A stretch of DNA of 64,000 bases from JAQIBY01 sp051747965 (GTDB taxonomy: Bacteria > Bacteroidota > Bacteroidia > Bacteroidales > ML635J-15), in NCBI GenBank assembly GCA_051747965.1, contig JBNJGS010000001.1, positions 1 through 64,000 on the forward strand, read 5' to 3'. Shown here piece after piece: positions 38,934 to 48,521 of this stretch. The number at the start of each line of letters is the position of its first letter. Positions within the stretch are counted from its first letter, which is position 1. The notes under the pieces are model-generated. The model worked only from the letters and a program-made list of their open reading frames with translations. It was not told the DNA's origin and did not search any database. The translations under genes were made by a program, and so were the position numbers.

Positions 38934-40200
38934 AAGAATCGGTAAAAGATGTTATCAATTGAAAAATACCATAATATCCACCCAGGCTAAGCGTGGAGGG
39001 GCGGTCCTGAACATTGTGATAATATGATTCCCCGCCACGGCTGTAAATAAAGACTGATTTCACACCCTTTTCATGGAAAGGATAGTGGTCGCTGTTGGAT
39101 GAAACTTTTCTATACGCAATGTCTTCCAGAAAGTTTTCCGATTCATTGAGGGACTGAAAAAGCTCCCGCTCTTCTGTATAGGCAGAATCGGCGGCATTGA
39201 TGATGCTGATTCCCTTTTCCCCTGTACCTACCATATCAAGATTGATCACGAAATCAATATCATCCAGTGGATACAAAGGGTCCTGAACATAATAAGATGA
39301 TCCGAGCAGACCGGCCTCTTCTCCTGCAAACAACAGAATAAGCACATTGAAACCGGGAGGATTCTCTCTGAAATGCCGGGCAAGGTCAAGACTCATGGCA
39401 ACACCGCTGGCATTATCATGAGCACCGGGGAAATACAGGCTGTCCCCTATCCCACCAAGATGGTCATAATGGGCAGTAAAAGCTATGGTTTTGTCAGAGT
39501 CATTGGACAGAATTCCCGCGACATTGCTTTGCCGGGTCCTCACCAGCCTGCTCCTGATATCAAAACTGATACGCTCTGCTGAATCGGGAAAAGCTTCTTT
39601 AGTAAACTGAAAAACAGGTGCTTTTTTATGCTCAGAGGCCACACTCCAAATTGTGTACCGGTCATTTACCAGCACATATGCCTTTGCTTTAAGAAAATCA
39701 CTATCAGCTTTATCCCTGACAAAATATTTTAATTTTTTATCCTTAATTTGCCATAGCCTGATGACAATCACATCATCTTTATGTCCGTCCGGTTTAAGTT
39801 CACATAGAGATACACTATCGTTCAAGACCGTACTGTCAAGAACAAAAAGCGGATACTCTCCGGAAAAGGAAGGGCAGTCATCCGGCATAATATAATCATA
39901 ACCGGTGCGATATGTCTTCCCATCAATGGAAAGCACCGGAGCTTCAGGAAAAGTATTTACCATAAACGAAAAGTCCTGCAGATAATCGTCCTCCACAGCT
40001 TGCAGACCAATATTTTGCATTTCCTGCTTCAAATATTCTGCTGATTTTGTGCCTCCATCTTTCAGGTATCCGCGGCCAAAGAAACTCTCCGATGCAAGTG
40101 TGTCCACAATTTTGCGGACATAAGCCGTATCCTGAGCAGAAACACTACCGAGTAACAACAAGCTGCACACAAATACGAAAAGAAGCTTTGTTTTAGTCAT
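38923..40200 (-). CDS. M28-family zinc aminopeptidase, exported
   Basis: About 425 residues from the ATG at 40200, which opens a good signal peptide (TKTKLLFVFVCSLLLLGSVSAQ); the longer frame to 40269 puts 23 residues in front of it and overlaps the upstream gene. The di-zinc peptidase motifs are in order: TAHYDHLG (His ligand), PGAHDNASGVAMSLD (bridging Asp), LLFAGEEAGLLGS (catalytic Glu and ligand), INLDMVG (Asp) and SSNSDHYPF (His). It should cleave N-terminal residues from peptides in the periplasm or outside. It overlaps rsmI at its 3' end and the hypothetical gene 40193-41053 at its 5' end. Confidence 0.92.
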   Translation of the reverse strand: MTKTKLLFVFVCSLLLLGSVSAQDTAYVRKIVDTLASESFFGRGYLKDGGTKSAEYLKQEMQNIGLQAVEDDYLQDFSFMVNTFPEAPVLSIDGKTYRTGYDYIMPDDCPSFSGEYPLFVLDSTVLNDSVSLCELKPDGHKDDVIVIRLWQIKDKKLKYFVRDKADSDFLKAKAYVLVNDRYTIWSVASEHKKAPVFQFTKEAFPDSAERISFDIRSRLVRTRQSNVAGILSNDSDKTIAFTAHYDHLGGIGDSLYFPGAHDNASGVAMSLDLARHFRENPPGFNVLILLFAGEEAGLLGSSYYVQDPLYPLDDIDFVINLDMVGTGEKGISIINAADSAYTEERELFQSLNESENFLEDIAYRKVSSNSDHYPFHEKGVKSVFIYSRGGESYYHNVQDRPSTLSLGGYYGIFQLITSFTDSYVR

Positions 40201-41053
40201 TGCCAGGGAATTTACGTTGTATGATACTGAGGAAATATTGTACGGTTTCATTTTCGGGGTCAAGCTCATATTTTGCCAGACACTCTTTGGCTTCAGCCAT
40301 GCTGGTTTTGGAGTTCAATTCCTCAATGCAACGATTAAACTCATCAGCATTGCCCTTAAACAGGTTTTTTATAAACAAGAATCTGTCACCCAGGCCGATG
40401 GCCGCCTTGATATCAGTAACAGGTTTGGATTTTAGCTTAGATGCCAGATCTTTTGGTTGATTGTTACCACGAATACTTTCGTTTACAGCCCTTTTGTTTG
40501 CCCCCAGCTTTTCACCAAGTGCCTGGGATTTCTCTCCTCCGGAGGTATTATTCCCGAACAGATCACTCTGTGGATTTGCAGAAGGCTTTGCATCTTTCTG
40601 AGTATTCTCCTCCTTATCAAGCTGTGCAGGTTCTGCAGGTTTTTGTTTTTCTTCCTCATGAGCAGGAGATTTTGGTCTTGCACCTGAAAACATATCTGAG
40701 CTTATCATTTCAGAGGCCTCATCTTCAGTAGTATTACCGGCTGCCTCCTGATTTTCAGTTTCTGCTTCCGACTCTGCCTGTGGCTTTTCAGCAGGCTGTT
40801 CAGGCTCCTCTGCTTTTTTGCTGACGGAATTGGCTTCAGTTGCAGGAGCTGATTTTACAGCCGATGCCGTATCATTTTTCGCATGGGTGCCTTCATCTGC
40901 TTTATCTTGCTGAGCATCTGCCACCAACAAATAGATATCCCTGATTTGCTGCAATGCAGTATCCACATCAATTTTATGAGCATTGTGTTTTTCAATACGC
41001 TTCAGGGTTTTCCCCAGATTTTCCCAAAGTTTTAATGCTTCTTTCGCTTCCAT
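40193..41053 (-). CDS. Conserved Bacteroidota hypothetical protein with disordered middle
   Basis: A 286-residue cytoplasmic protein in three parts. Residues about 1-60 are helical (EALKLWENLGKTLKRIEKHN). Residues about 60-200 are low-complexity and rich in Glu, Ala, Pro and Lys, probably disordered. Residues about 205-286 are a conserved block (DIKAAIGLGDRFLFIKNLF, then FNRCIEELNSKTSMAEAKECL). I have seen this end block in many Bacteroidota proteins of unknown function but know no assigned role. The stop overlaps the start of the M28 gene, so it heads an operon with the peptidase and rsmI. Confidence 0.75.
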   Translation of the reverse strand: MEAKEALKLWENLGKTLKRIEKHNAHKIDVDTALQQIRDIYLLVADAQQDKADEGTHAKNDTASAVKSAPATEANSVSKKAEEPEQPAEKPQAESEAETENQEAAGNTTEDEASEMISSDMFSGARPKSPAHEEEKQKPAEPAQLDKEENTQKDAKPSANPQSDLFGNNTSGGEKSQALGEKLGANKRAVNESIRGNNQPKDLASKLKSKPVTDIKAAIGLGDRFLFIKNLFKGNADEFNRCIEELNSKTSMAEAKECLAKYELDPENETVQYFLSIIQRKFPGND

Positions 41054-41128
41054 AAGGTGATATTCTCTTTCATAATTTGTAAATTTGTAAAATTAAAACA
41101 ATTTAACCGGATTTTATAATTCCCCGGA

Positions 41129-41722
41129 ATGTTTAATGAAAACATAGAAAAAAGAACTGCCCATGCCGGGTGGATAGAGGTAATTGCCGGGTCAATGTTT
41201 TCGGGAAAGACCGAAGAATTGATTCGCCGATTGCGCAGGGCCCAGTATGCACGGCAAAAAATTGAGATATTCAAGCCCGGTGTGGATGTACGATACTCCC
41301 GTGAGGAGGTTGTTTCTCACAATGACGCAAGTATTCACAGTACCCCGGTAACATCCTCCTCCAACATTCTGCTGCTCTCAGAAGATGTTGATGTGGTTGG
41401 AATTGACGAGGCCCAGTTTTTTGACGACGGACTTCCTGATGTATGTTCCAGGCTTGCTGAAAAAGGGATCAGGGTAATTGTGGCCGGACTTGACATGGAT
41501 TTCAAAGGCAGGCCTTTCGGCCCCATGCCTGCTCTGTTTGCCATTGCCGAAGAGGTTACCAAGGTTCATGCCATTTGCCTCAGGTGCGGAGATCTGGCAC
41601 AATTCTCCTACCGCAAAGTGCAGTCGCAGGAAAAAGTTCTTCTGGGTGAAACCGATTCTTATGAGCCTTTGTGCAGAAATTGTTACATTGAGGCCATGAA
41701 AAATGACAAACAATCAGAATGA
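41129..41722 (+). CDS. tdk: Thymidine kinase (type II)
   Basis: A 197-residue type II thymidine kinase that phosphorylates thymidine with ATP in nucleotide salvage. It has the Walker A GSMFSGKTEELIRRL, the DEAQFF Walker B, the FGPMPALFAIAEEVTKVHAICL lasso/substrate region, and four zinc cysteines in CLRCGD and CRNCY. It is divergent from the 40193-41053 gene. Its stop overlaps the murF-alr start by four bases (ATGA). Confidence 0.96.
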   Translation: MFNENIEKRTAHAGWIEVIAGSMFSGKTEELIRRLRRAQYARQKIEIFKPGVDVRYSREEVVSHNDASIHSTPVTSSSNILLLSEDVDVVGIDEAQFFDDGLPDVCSRLAEKGIRVIVAGLDMDFKGRPFGPMPALFAIAEEVTKVHAICLRCGDLAQFSYRKVQSQEKVLLGETDSYEPLCRNCYIEAMKNDKQSE

Positions 41723-44172
41723 GATACAGCACCAAATCTGTTCAACATATTTGTCAGGCCGAATTGCATGGTCCCGGAGATATCATCTGCGAACACATTC
41801 TTACCGACAGCAGGAGTCTGATTAATCCAGGTACATGCCTGTTTTTTGCCATCCCCGGTCTTCAGTATGACGGTCATGATTTTATTGATGATCTCTATAA
41901 GGCTGGGGTCAGGGCTTTTGTAACAGAAAAGTTGCCCTCACTCCTCCACAAGGATGCAGCTTATCTACACTGCAATGAGGTTGTGGACTGTCTGCAACAG
42001 CTGATGGCACATCATCGCTCCAATTTTGTCATACCGGTTGCAGCCATTACCGGAAGCAACGGAAAAACCATTGTTAAAGAGTGGTTCGCACAGATATTAT
42101 CAAAAGATCGCAAGGTCTGTCGCAGTCCGAAATCCTATAATTCTCAAATCGGAGTACCTTTATCCCTGGCTTTACTTGATGAGTCTGACCAAACCGCTGT
42201 GTTTGAGGCCGGCATTTCCAGACCTGATGAGATGGAGAAGCTGGAAAAAATCATCCGCCCGGATATAGCTTTGCTTACAAATCTGGGGGAAGCCCACCAG
42301 GAAAACTTTGAGAGCCCTGAAAATAAACTCAGAGAAAAACTTTGCTTATTTAACAATTGCACTACGGCTATTCTGCCCTTTGATGACCCGAAAATTCCTG
42401 AAGTCTGGAAATCACTTTATCCTGCTTTTCAGGGAAAACTGATAAGCTGGGCTTTTAATAATCCCGAAGCTGAGTTTCAGGTAGCTTGTGATACCGGAAA
42501 ATCTTCCAGTAAAATTCACATTGTATCCGAAAAACTGAGTCTGACATTCGACATTCCCTTTATAGACAGGGCTTCCGGAGAAAATGCTGTCAGCACAGCC
42601 CTCTTGCTGCATGCCTGTGGGCTTGACAAGCAATTCATCGAACAGAACATGCCTGGTTTGCAGCCTGTGGCCATGCGTCTGGAATTAAAACACGGGATTC
42701 ACGACTGTACCATCATAAACGACAGCTACAATGCCGACATCAATGCTTTACGAATCGCCATTGATTTTGCCGAAAGACAAAACAAGCAGGGCATTGTACT
42801 CATTCTATCCGATATTCTGGAATCAGGTATGGATAAGAATACACTGTACAAAGAGATTGCCAGCCTGATCAATGCCAATGAAAGAATAGAGATGTTTGTT
42901 GGTGTGGGACGTGATCTAACGGACAGTGCTGCATATTTTTCAGATGATGCCAGATTTTTTCCTTCCACACAGGCATTTCTGGATTCAGGCCTTTGGCACT
43001 CATTCAGGAATCAAAGCATTTTGCTTAAAGGTGCGAGGCCATTTCGGTTTGAAAACATCAGCAGTGTACTGGAGCTCAAAGCTCATCAGACTTTGCTTGA
43101 AATCAAACTGGAGGCTGTAACACATAACCTTCGCTATTTCAGGAGCCGTCTGAATCCGGGTGTAAAAATGATGGTCATGGTTAAAGCGTTTTCTTATGGC
43201 AGTGGTTCGGTAGAGATTGGGCGTCATTTACAGAACCAGGCGGTTGACTATCTGGGCGTAGCCATTGCCGACGAAGGTGTTGAGCTGAGAAAGGCCGGGG
43301 TACACATTCCCATCATTGTCATGAACCCGCAGCCCGGTAGTTTTGATTTACTATATGAATACAAATTGGAACCTGAAGTGTACAGCCTTGCTATGCTGCA
43401 GTCCCTGACCGCTCATATTCACAGGCAGGGAATCCCCTCTCTTGCCATACATCTCAAACTTGATACCGGCATGCACAGGCTGGGTATAGGGGAAGATGAA
43501 CTATCTGCCTGCCTGGAACACCTGAAAAACACGGGAAGTCTGCATGTGAAATCCGCATTTTCACATCTTGCCGGCAGTGATGTGCCTTCCCTGGATGATT
43601 TTACAGAAAAGCAGATTGCATGCTTTCACCGCATGTATGCAAAACTGCAGGACAGCCTGGGGACAAGTCCGCTGCGGCATATAGCCAACACCAATGGCAT
43701 CATACGTTTTCCGGGGGCACAACTGGATATGGTACGTCTGGGAATCGGCTTGTATGGCATCAGTGCTGAAGAAAATGAACATCTGGAAAAAACAACGGTC
43801 TTCAGAACCAAAATCATCAGCATCAAACATCTGGAAAAAGGTGAAAGCGTTGGCTACAACAGGGCCGGCATTATCAGCAGGGCATCAGACATTGCGCTTA
43901 TCCCGGTGGGTTATGCTGATGGACTCAATCGCAAGCTAGGCAATGGAAAGTGGAAAGTGGAAATCAACAACAGGCTCTACCCCACCATTGGAGATGTGTG
44001 CATGGATATGTGCATGCTGGACATAACAGGCTCTGACATACGGGAAGGAGATGATGCTATCATTTTTGGCGGCATGCAACAGGTGGAGGATATGGCTGAG
44101 CAATTGGAAACCATACCTTATGAAATATTAACTGGCATATCTCAACGCGTAAAACGAGTATATTTATTATAG
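41719..44172 (+). CDS. murF-alr: Bifunctional MurF ligase / alanine racemase
   Basis: An 817-residue fusion typical of Bacteroidota. The MurF half (about 1-450) adds D-Ala-D-Ala to the UDP-MurNAc tripeptide and carries the ATP loop AITGSNGKTIVKEW (about 109) and the NDSYNAD motif. The alanine racemase half (about 455-817) makes D-alanine from L-alanine and carries the PLP lysine in MVMVKAFSYGSG (about 485), the catalytic Tyr in SVGYNRAG and the GDVCMDMCMLDIT segment. The fusion couples supply of D-alanine to its incorporation in peptidoglycan. It overlaps tdk by four bases, and the glycosyltransferase starts seven bases after its stop. Confidence 0.95.
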   Translation: MRYSTKSVQHICQAELHGPGDIICEHILTDSRSLINPGTCLFFAIPGLQYDGHDFIDDLYKAGVRAFVTEKLPSLLHKDAAYLHCNEVVDCLQQLMAHHRSNFVIPVAAITGSNGKTIVKEWFAQILSKDRKVCRSPKSYNSQIGVPLSLALLDESDQTAVFEAGISRPDEMEKLEKIIRPDIALLTNLGEAHQENFESPENKLREKLCLFNNCTTAILPFDDPKIPEVWKSLYPAFQGKLISWAFNNPEAEFQVACDTGKSSSKIHIVSEKLSLTFDIPFIDRASGENAVSTALLLHACGLDKQFIEQNMPGLQPVAMRLELKHGIHDCTIINDSYNADINALRIAIDFAERQNKQGIVLILSDILESGMDKNTLYKEIASLINANERIEMFVGVGRDLTDSAAYFSDDARFFPSTQAFLDSGLWHSFRNQSILLKGARPFRFENISSVLELKAHQTLLEIKLEAVTHNLRYFRSRLNPGVKMMVMVKAFSYGSGSVEIGRHLQNQAVDYLGVAIADEGVELRKAGVHIPIIVMNPQPGSFDLLYEYKLEPEVYSLAMLQSLTAHIHRQGIPSLAIHLKLDTGMHRLGIGEDELSACLEHLKNTGSLHVKSAFSHLAGSDVPSLDDFTEKQIACFHRMYAKLQDSLGTSPLRHIANTNGIIRFPGAQLDMVRLGIGLYGISAEENEHLEKTTVFRTKIISIKHLEKGESVGYNRAGIISRASDIALIPVGYADGLNRKLGNGKWKVEINNRLYPTIGDVCMDMCMLDITGSDIREGDDAIIFGGMQQVEDMAEQLETIPYEILTGISQRVKRVYLL

Positions 44173-44178
44173 AGTACT

Positions 44179-44952
44179 ATGGAAGTCAAACTATCAGTTG
44201 TAGTCATAACTTATAACGAATCAAAAAACATCGGGCGTTGTCTTGAATCCGTGCGTAATATTGCTGATGAAATGCTTGTGGTGGATTCTTATTCACAGGA
44301 TGACACAGTGGCCATTGCCGGATCATACGGTGCAAAAGTTGTTGAGCACACATTTCACGGTCATATCGAACAAAAGAATTTCGCCATTACGCAGGCAAAA
44401 TATCCGCACATTCTTTCCCTGGATGCAGACGAGGCACTGTCAGATGCTTTACAAAAGAAGATTGCAGATATCAAGCAAAACTGGGAGTACGACGGATACA
44501 GTTTCAACCGTCTGACCAACTACTGCGGACGCTGGATCAGACACGGCGGCTGGTATCCGGATATCAAAACCAGACTGGTTGACAGCAGGCTGGGCTCCTG
44601 GCAGGGAAACAATCCACATGATAAATATGTATTAAAAAAAGGAAGCAGCCTTTATCATGTAGATGAAGACATCCTGCATTACTCATATTATACCGTATCC
44701 GAACATCTGAAGCAAATCGATTATTTTTCAGGCATTAAGGCAGATGTACTGTACAAAAAAGGCATAAAACCCAATAGAATAAAGCTTTATTTTGCTTCCG
44801 GATTCAAATTTTTCTCGGGATATTTTCTGAAAGGCGGCTTTCTTGATGGTTATGAAGGCTATATGATCGCCAGATTAAGTGCGGCTTCCACACTACTTAA
44901 GTACTACAAACTACGCAAAGCACATTCTGATAATGATATGGAGAAAAATTAG
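44179..44952 (+). CDS. Family 2 glycosyltransferase, WaaE/KdtX-like
   Basis: A 257-residue GT2 protein of the LPS-core type common in Bacteroidota. The N-terminal Rossmann-like core has VVVITYNESKNIGRCLESV, the DXD-type LSLDADEAL, and the GGWYPDIKTRLVDSRLG segment typical of WaaE-like beta-glycosyltransferases. A C-terminal amphipathic region (about 205-240, FASGFKFFSGYFLKGGFLDG) probably binds the inner-membrane surface. It likely adds a sugar to lipid A core or a related glycolipid. It is the third gene of the tdk/murF-alr operon. Confidence 0.88.
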   Translation: MEVKLSVVVITYNESKNIGRCLESVRNIADEMLVVDSYSQDDTVAIAGSYGAKVVEHTFHGHIEQKNFAITQAKYPHILSLDADEALSDALQKKIADIKQNWEYDGYSFNRLTNYCGRWIRHGGWYPDIKTRLVDSRLGSWQGNNPHDKYVLKKGSSLYHVDEDILHYSYYTVSEHLKQIDYFSGIKADVLYKKGIKPNRIKLYFASGFKFFSGYFLKGGFLDGYEGYMIARLSAASTLLKYYKLRKAHSDNDMEKN

Positions 44953-44995
44953 ACTCATAAATTAAATTTAATTTCGTTTTTCCAAATACAAAGCC

Positions 44996-45003
44996 TATAT
45001 TTG
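44996..45003 (+). promoter_or_regulatory. -7 promoter element of the T9SS cargo gene
   Basis: TATATTTG fits TAnnTTTG exactly; the -33 region about 20 bases upstream (TTTCG) is imperfect. A 16-base perfect palindrome of A and T lies at 44959-44974, overlapping the -33 region. The leader carries TGAATGTTTAATTAA at 45017-45031, shared with the sigma gene leader at 35652-35666. Confidence 0.55.
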
Positions 45004-45042
45004 TACTTAATCAAAATGAATGTTTAATTAAAAATTGATATT

Positions 45043-46989
45043 ATGAAAAAGTTTACATTGATCGCTGCTTTTGTGGTCATGGCATCCTTCACCTTTGCAC
45101 AGGTAGTTGGCGTACATGCACCGACAAAAAACAAAGCACAAAAAACAGAACAAATTTCCATCAAAGGTGAGCCCGAGGCAGCCTGGGAAGTTACATTTGA
45201 AGAAGATCCTGTTGTATGGACTATTGCTCACGATGAAGGTGAAGCAGACTGGGCTGTAACAGACTCTATCACCACCGGCGAAATACTTGAAAACGGCCCG
45301 GATTTTACTGATGAGACTTTACCAGAAGGTGCCCTGGCATCTGCTATGTGGGTTTATTGCGGCCGCCAATCTGTAGGTGACTATTCAGAATCAGGCAACA
45401 ACTTTGCTTACATTGATGGTATTTCCGACCTTCTCTCCGGTACAGAGGAAATCAAAAATGCATGGATTCAGTTTGACAGCATTGACCTTTCAACTGTTGA
45501 CAATCCCAAACTTACTTTTTATCAGAACTATAAAGCTCTGAACTCTGCATTTTCCTACCTGGACATCAGCCTTGACGGTGGTGCAACCTGGACAGAGTCT
45601 ATCGAACTGAATGAGGGTGTAGAAGGAAATACTTTTGGTGATGATTATTACCAGATTATTCTTACTAATTACATCAGCAACGAAGCCAACGTTTCACTGC
45701 GTTTCCGCTGGCAGACAACTGAAGCTGCTATCGGTGGTTATGGTTACGGATGGGAAATTGACGACCTCAAAATCGTTGATAACCCCGATGTTGACATGAA
45801 ACTTGTTGATGCACGTATGAACTTCTTTGAGTATGTAGATTACACAGATCCTGCTAACAGTAGCTATTATCACATCTCATCTCATTATGGTTCAATCCCT
45901 GCCGCACAGTTTGCCAATGATATGGCCGCAATGTTATGGAATGCTGAAGTTGAAAACAATGGTAACCTTGACAATGCACCTGAATTTAATGTACAGGTAT
46001 TTGATCCCTCCGGAGCTGAAATCTACAACGAAACAGCAACCGGCAACACTCTTTCTGTTACCCAGAAAGATACAATCGACCTGCTTACACCTGAATTCTC
46101 CATGACAGATCCTGCTCTTGGTGAATATACAGTGGTATATAATATTGACATTGCAGATGATGCAAATCCTGAGAACAACATTGACACAACTTATTTCAAT
46201 GTAACCGATACCACATTTGCACGTGATCTTGGCAACCCTGTTTCTTCTACAGGCCCAAGCCGCTGGATTGACGGCGGAGTTGATACTGACATGATTGGTA
46301 CTGATTATCTGTACCTCCATGAAGCAGAAATCCACTCAATGACAGTGTTTATCGGAGCTGATACTGATCCCGGCACCGGCTTTGTTGCTCACCTGATGGA
46401 GTTTGATGAAGACACAGAAGAATGGGTTGACATTGTAACCAGCCCGCTCGTAACTCTGGAAGAAGGAGATATCGGCGACTGGATGGAATTTGAATTCCCC
46501 GTTTCTGTACCCATTATCCCAGATCCTGAAACTGGTTATAATGTAAAAGCAGCTCTGGAATTTTACTACAACGATACGGACAACGAACTGACTGTAGGTT
46601 ATGATCCCTCTGTGCCCGTAAGTCCATGGGGTACTACATGGTACATGAATGAAGGTTCTAACGCCGGTGAATGGTACACAATCACCAACTGGTCACGTGG
46701 TGGACTGGCAATACGCCTGAACTATGATCTGGATTCGGACGCTGTCAACGAACTCAACACTGATAATCTCAGTATCTATCCCAACCCGTCCAACGGTATT
46801 GTCAGAATTGACAATGTTGAAGGTAACGATGTTGAAGTTTTCAACCTGGTAGGTCAGCGTATCTATTCTGTTGAAAATGCAGAGCAAAATGTAAGCCTCA
46901 ACCTGAGCAATCAGCCTGAAGGTACTTACCTTGTTCGCATCAGTGGAACCAACGGTACCAAAACTCAGAAAATCAGCCTGATTAAATAA
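45043..46989 (+). CDS. T9SS type A secreted protein with MAM/choice-of-anchor-like domain
   Basis: A 648-residue secreted protein with a signal peptide (MKKFTLIAAFVVMASFTFAQ). Residues about 45-245 resemble MAM/choice-of-anchor-J beta-sandwich domains (SAMWVYCGRQSVGDYSESGN; YLDISLDGGATWTESIEL; GYGWEIDDLKIVDN). Two further beta-rich modules follow, and the last ~75 residues are a type A sorting domain (LSIYPNPSNGIVRIDNVEGN, ending KISLIK). Its codon choice looks more restricted than that of the neighbouring giant genes, as in highly expressed genes, and it has its own promoter and a strong terminator. The substrate is unknown; it could be a major secreted or surface protein. Confidence 0.85.
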   Translation: MKKFTLIAAFVVMASFTFAQVVGVHAPTKNKAQKTEQISIKGEPEAAWEVTFEEDPVVWTIAHDEGEADWAVTDSITTGEILENGPDFTDETLPEGALASAMWVYCGRQSVGDYSESGNNFAYIDGISDLLSGTEEIKNAWIQFDSIDLSTVDNPKLTFYQNYKALNSAFSYLDISLDGGATWTESIELNEGVEGNTFGDDYYQIILTNYISNEANVSLRFRWQTTEAAIGGYGYGWEIDDLKIVDNPDVDMKLVDARMNFFEYVDYTDPANSSYYHISSHYGSIPAAQFANDMAAMLWNAEVENNGNLDNAPEFNVQVFDPSGAEIYNETATGNTLSVTQKDTIDLLTPEFSMTDPALGEYTVVYNIDIADDANPENNIDTTYFNVTDTTFARDLGNPVSSTGPSRWIDGGVDTDMIGTDYLYLHEAEIHSMTVFIGADTDPGTGFVAHLMEFDEDTEEWVDIVTSPLVTLEEGDIGDWMEFEFPVSVPIIPDPETGYNVKAALEFYYNDTDNELTVGYDPSVPVSPWGTTWYMNEGSNAGEWYTITNWSRGGLAIRLNYDLDSDAVNELNTDNLSIYPNPSNGIVRIDNVEGNDVEVFNLVGQRIYSVENAEQNVSLNLSNQPEGTYLVRISGTNGTKTQKISLIK

Positions 46990-47010
46990 TCAGCGCTATT
47001 TGATAAAATC

Positions 47011-47044
47011 AAAAGGCTGTCCAATTTTGGGCAGCCTTTTTTTT
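47011..47044 (+). terminator. Rho-independent terminator
   Basis: A 12-base-pair stem (47011-47022 with 47029-47040, one G-U pair) with a 6-base loop runs into eight T residues, 22 bases after the stop of the secreted-protein gene. Confidence 0.88.
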
Positions 47045-47113
47045 GATGATACTATTGTATTTCCAGGCAGTTTCTATCAGCAGGCAGGTCACAAAAGACA
47101 CAGCTTTGCGCAT

Positions 47114-47142
47114 AAAAAAAGCCCGGCATTTTATTGCCAGGC
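47114..47142 (-). terminator. Rho-independent terminator of the ugd gene
   Basis: On the minus strand an 8-base-pair GC-rich stem (47135-47142 with 47121-47128, one G-U pair) is followed by seven T residues. It ends the long minus-strand cluster 25 bases after the ugd stop. Confidence 0.82.
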
Positions 47143-47167
47143 TATCTTGATTGATATTGTTTGAACT

Positions 47168-48487
47168 TTACTTGCCTGTACGGCGGCCGATACCATAATA
47201 ATCATAACCACGGTCGAGCAATTCCTTTGGGTCGTATATATTACGTCCGTCAAAAATCACTTTACCTTTCATGGCATCCAGGCGTGTATAATCAAGCACA
47301 CGGAATTCTGTCCATTCTGTTACCAGCAAAAGCCCATCGGCATCATTTACAGCATCGTAGGCGCGGTCAACATACCCGATTTTATCACCCACACGGCGTT
47401 TACACTCATCCATAGCCACAGGGTCATAGCCAACAATGGTAGCACCGGCTTTTGTAAACATATCAATGAGGGTGAGTGCCGGAGCCTCTCTCATATCATC
47501 AGTATTGGGTTTAAAGGAAAGCCCCCACATGGCAAATTTCTTACCTTTCAGGTCACCATAGTATGCTTTGGCCTTATGGAAAAGGGTTTCTTTTTGTCTG
47601 TCATTCACCGCTTCCACGGATTTCAGAATATCCAGGCTGTAATCATTCTGATCTGCAGTTTTGATCACTGCTTTCACATCTTTGGGAAAACAGGAACCGC
47701 CATAACCTGTTCCGGCATAAATAAAATATTTACCAATCCGGCGGTCTGAACCAATGCCTCTTCGAACAGAATTGATATCGGCGCCAACTTTTTCACAGAA
47801 GTTTGCCATATCATTCATGAAACTGATTTTTGTTGCCAGCATTGCATTGGCAGCATATTTTGTAAGCTCTGCAGAAGGAATATCCATAAATATTACCGGG
47901 TGACCGTTCAGCACAAAAGGCTTATAAAGGCGGTTCATGGTTTCTTCGGCCCGTTTGGAATCAGTACCCACAACAATTCTGTCGGGATGCATGGCATCAT
48001 TGATGGCATCGCCCTCTTTAAGGAATTCAGGGTTGGAGGCCACATCAAAAGGAATATCAGCACCACGTTTGTCAAGCTCTTCTTTTACAGCTTTACGCAC
48101 CTTTTCGGCCGTACCAATGGGCACTGTACTTTTTGTGATAATCAGGAGATAATCCTGCATGTTATGACCAGCTTCACGTGCCACATCCAAAACATACTGA
48201 AGATCTGCGCTTCCATCTTCATCAGGCGGTGTGCCCACGGCAATAAACAAAGCCTCTGCATCTTTTATCCCATCTTTCAGACTGGTGGTAAACGTGAGTC
48301 TGTTTTTCTCAACATTGCGTTTTACCATGGTTTCCAGTCCGGGTTCCCAGATCGGAATAATGCCATTGTTTAAATTTTCAATTTTCTCTTTGTTGTTATC
48401 CACACAGGCAACATTCACTCCGACTTCTGAGAAACATGTTCCTGAAACCAGACCGACATAACCGGTACCTACCATTGTAATTTTCAT
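47168..48487 (-). CDS. ugd: UDP-glucose 6-dehydrogenase
   Basis: A 439-residue UDP-glucose/GDP-mannose dehydrogenase family enzyme that oxidises UDP-glucose to UDP-glucuronate with two NAD+. The N-terminal Rossmann motif is ITMVGTGYVGLVSG, the middle domain carries the catalytic Cys in TGYGGSCFPKDVKA, and the C-terminal domain has GLSFKPNTDDMREAPAL. UDP-glucuronate feeds capsule, exopolysaccharide or LPS synthesis. It lies downstream of ribF with a 34-base gap and may have its own promoter. The choice of UDP-glucose over GDP-mannose is by overall pattern. Confidence 0.92.
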   Translation of the reverse strand: MKITMVGTGYVGLVSGTCFSEVGVNVACVDNNKEKIENLNNGIIPIWEPGLETMVKRNVEKNRLTFTTSLKDGIKDAEALFIAVGTPPDEDGSADLQYVLDVAREAGHNMQDYLLIITKSTVPIGTAEKVRKAVKEELDKRGADIPFDVASNPEFLKEGDAINDAMHPDRIVVGTDSKRAEETMNRLYKPFVLNGHPVIFMDIPSAELTKYAANAMLATKISFMNDMANFCEKVGADINSVRRGIGSDRRIGKYFIYAGTGYGGSCFPKDVKAVIKTADQNDYSLDILKSVEAVNDRQKETLFHKAKAYYGDLKGKKFAMWGLSFKPNTDDMREAPALTLIDMFTKAGATIVGYDPVAMDECKRRVGDKIGYVDRAYDAVNDADGLLLVTEWTEFRVLDYTRLDAMKGKVIFDGRNIYDPKELLDRGYDYYGIGRRTGK

Positions 48488-48521
48488 ATGCTTCAGTTTA
48501 ATCTGTAAATAAAATATAAAA

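Noticed and set aside
41080..41087. TAAATTTG as the promoter of tdk
   Set aside because: The -7 match is good but there is no TTTG or TTG box at the right distance, and the region is so AT-rich that chance matches are expected.
48488..48521. Possible riboswitch or regulatory hairpin between ribF and ugd
   Set aside because: The gap is only 34 bases, AT-rich, with no stem that I could support.
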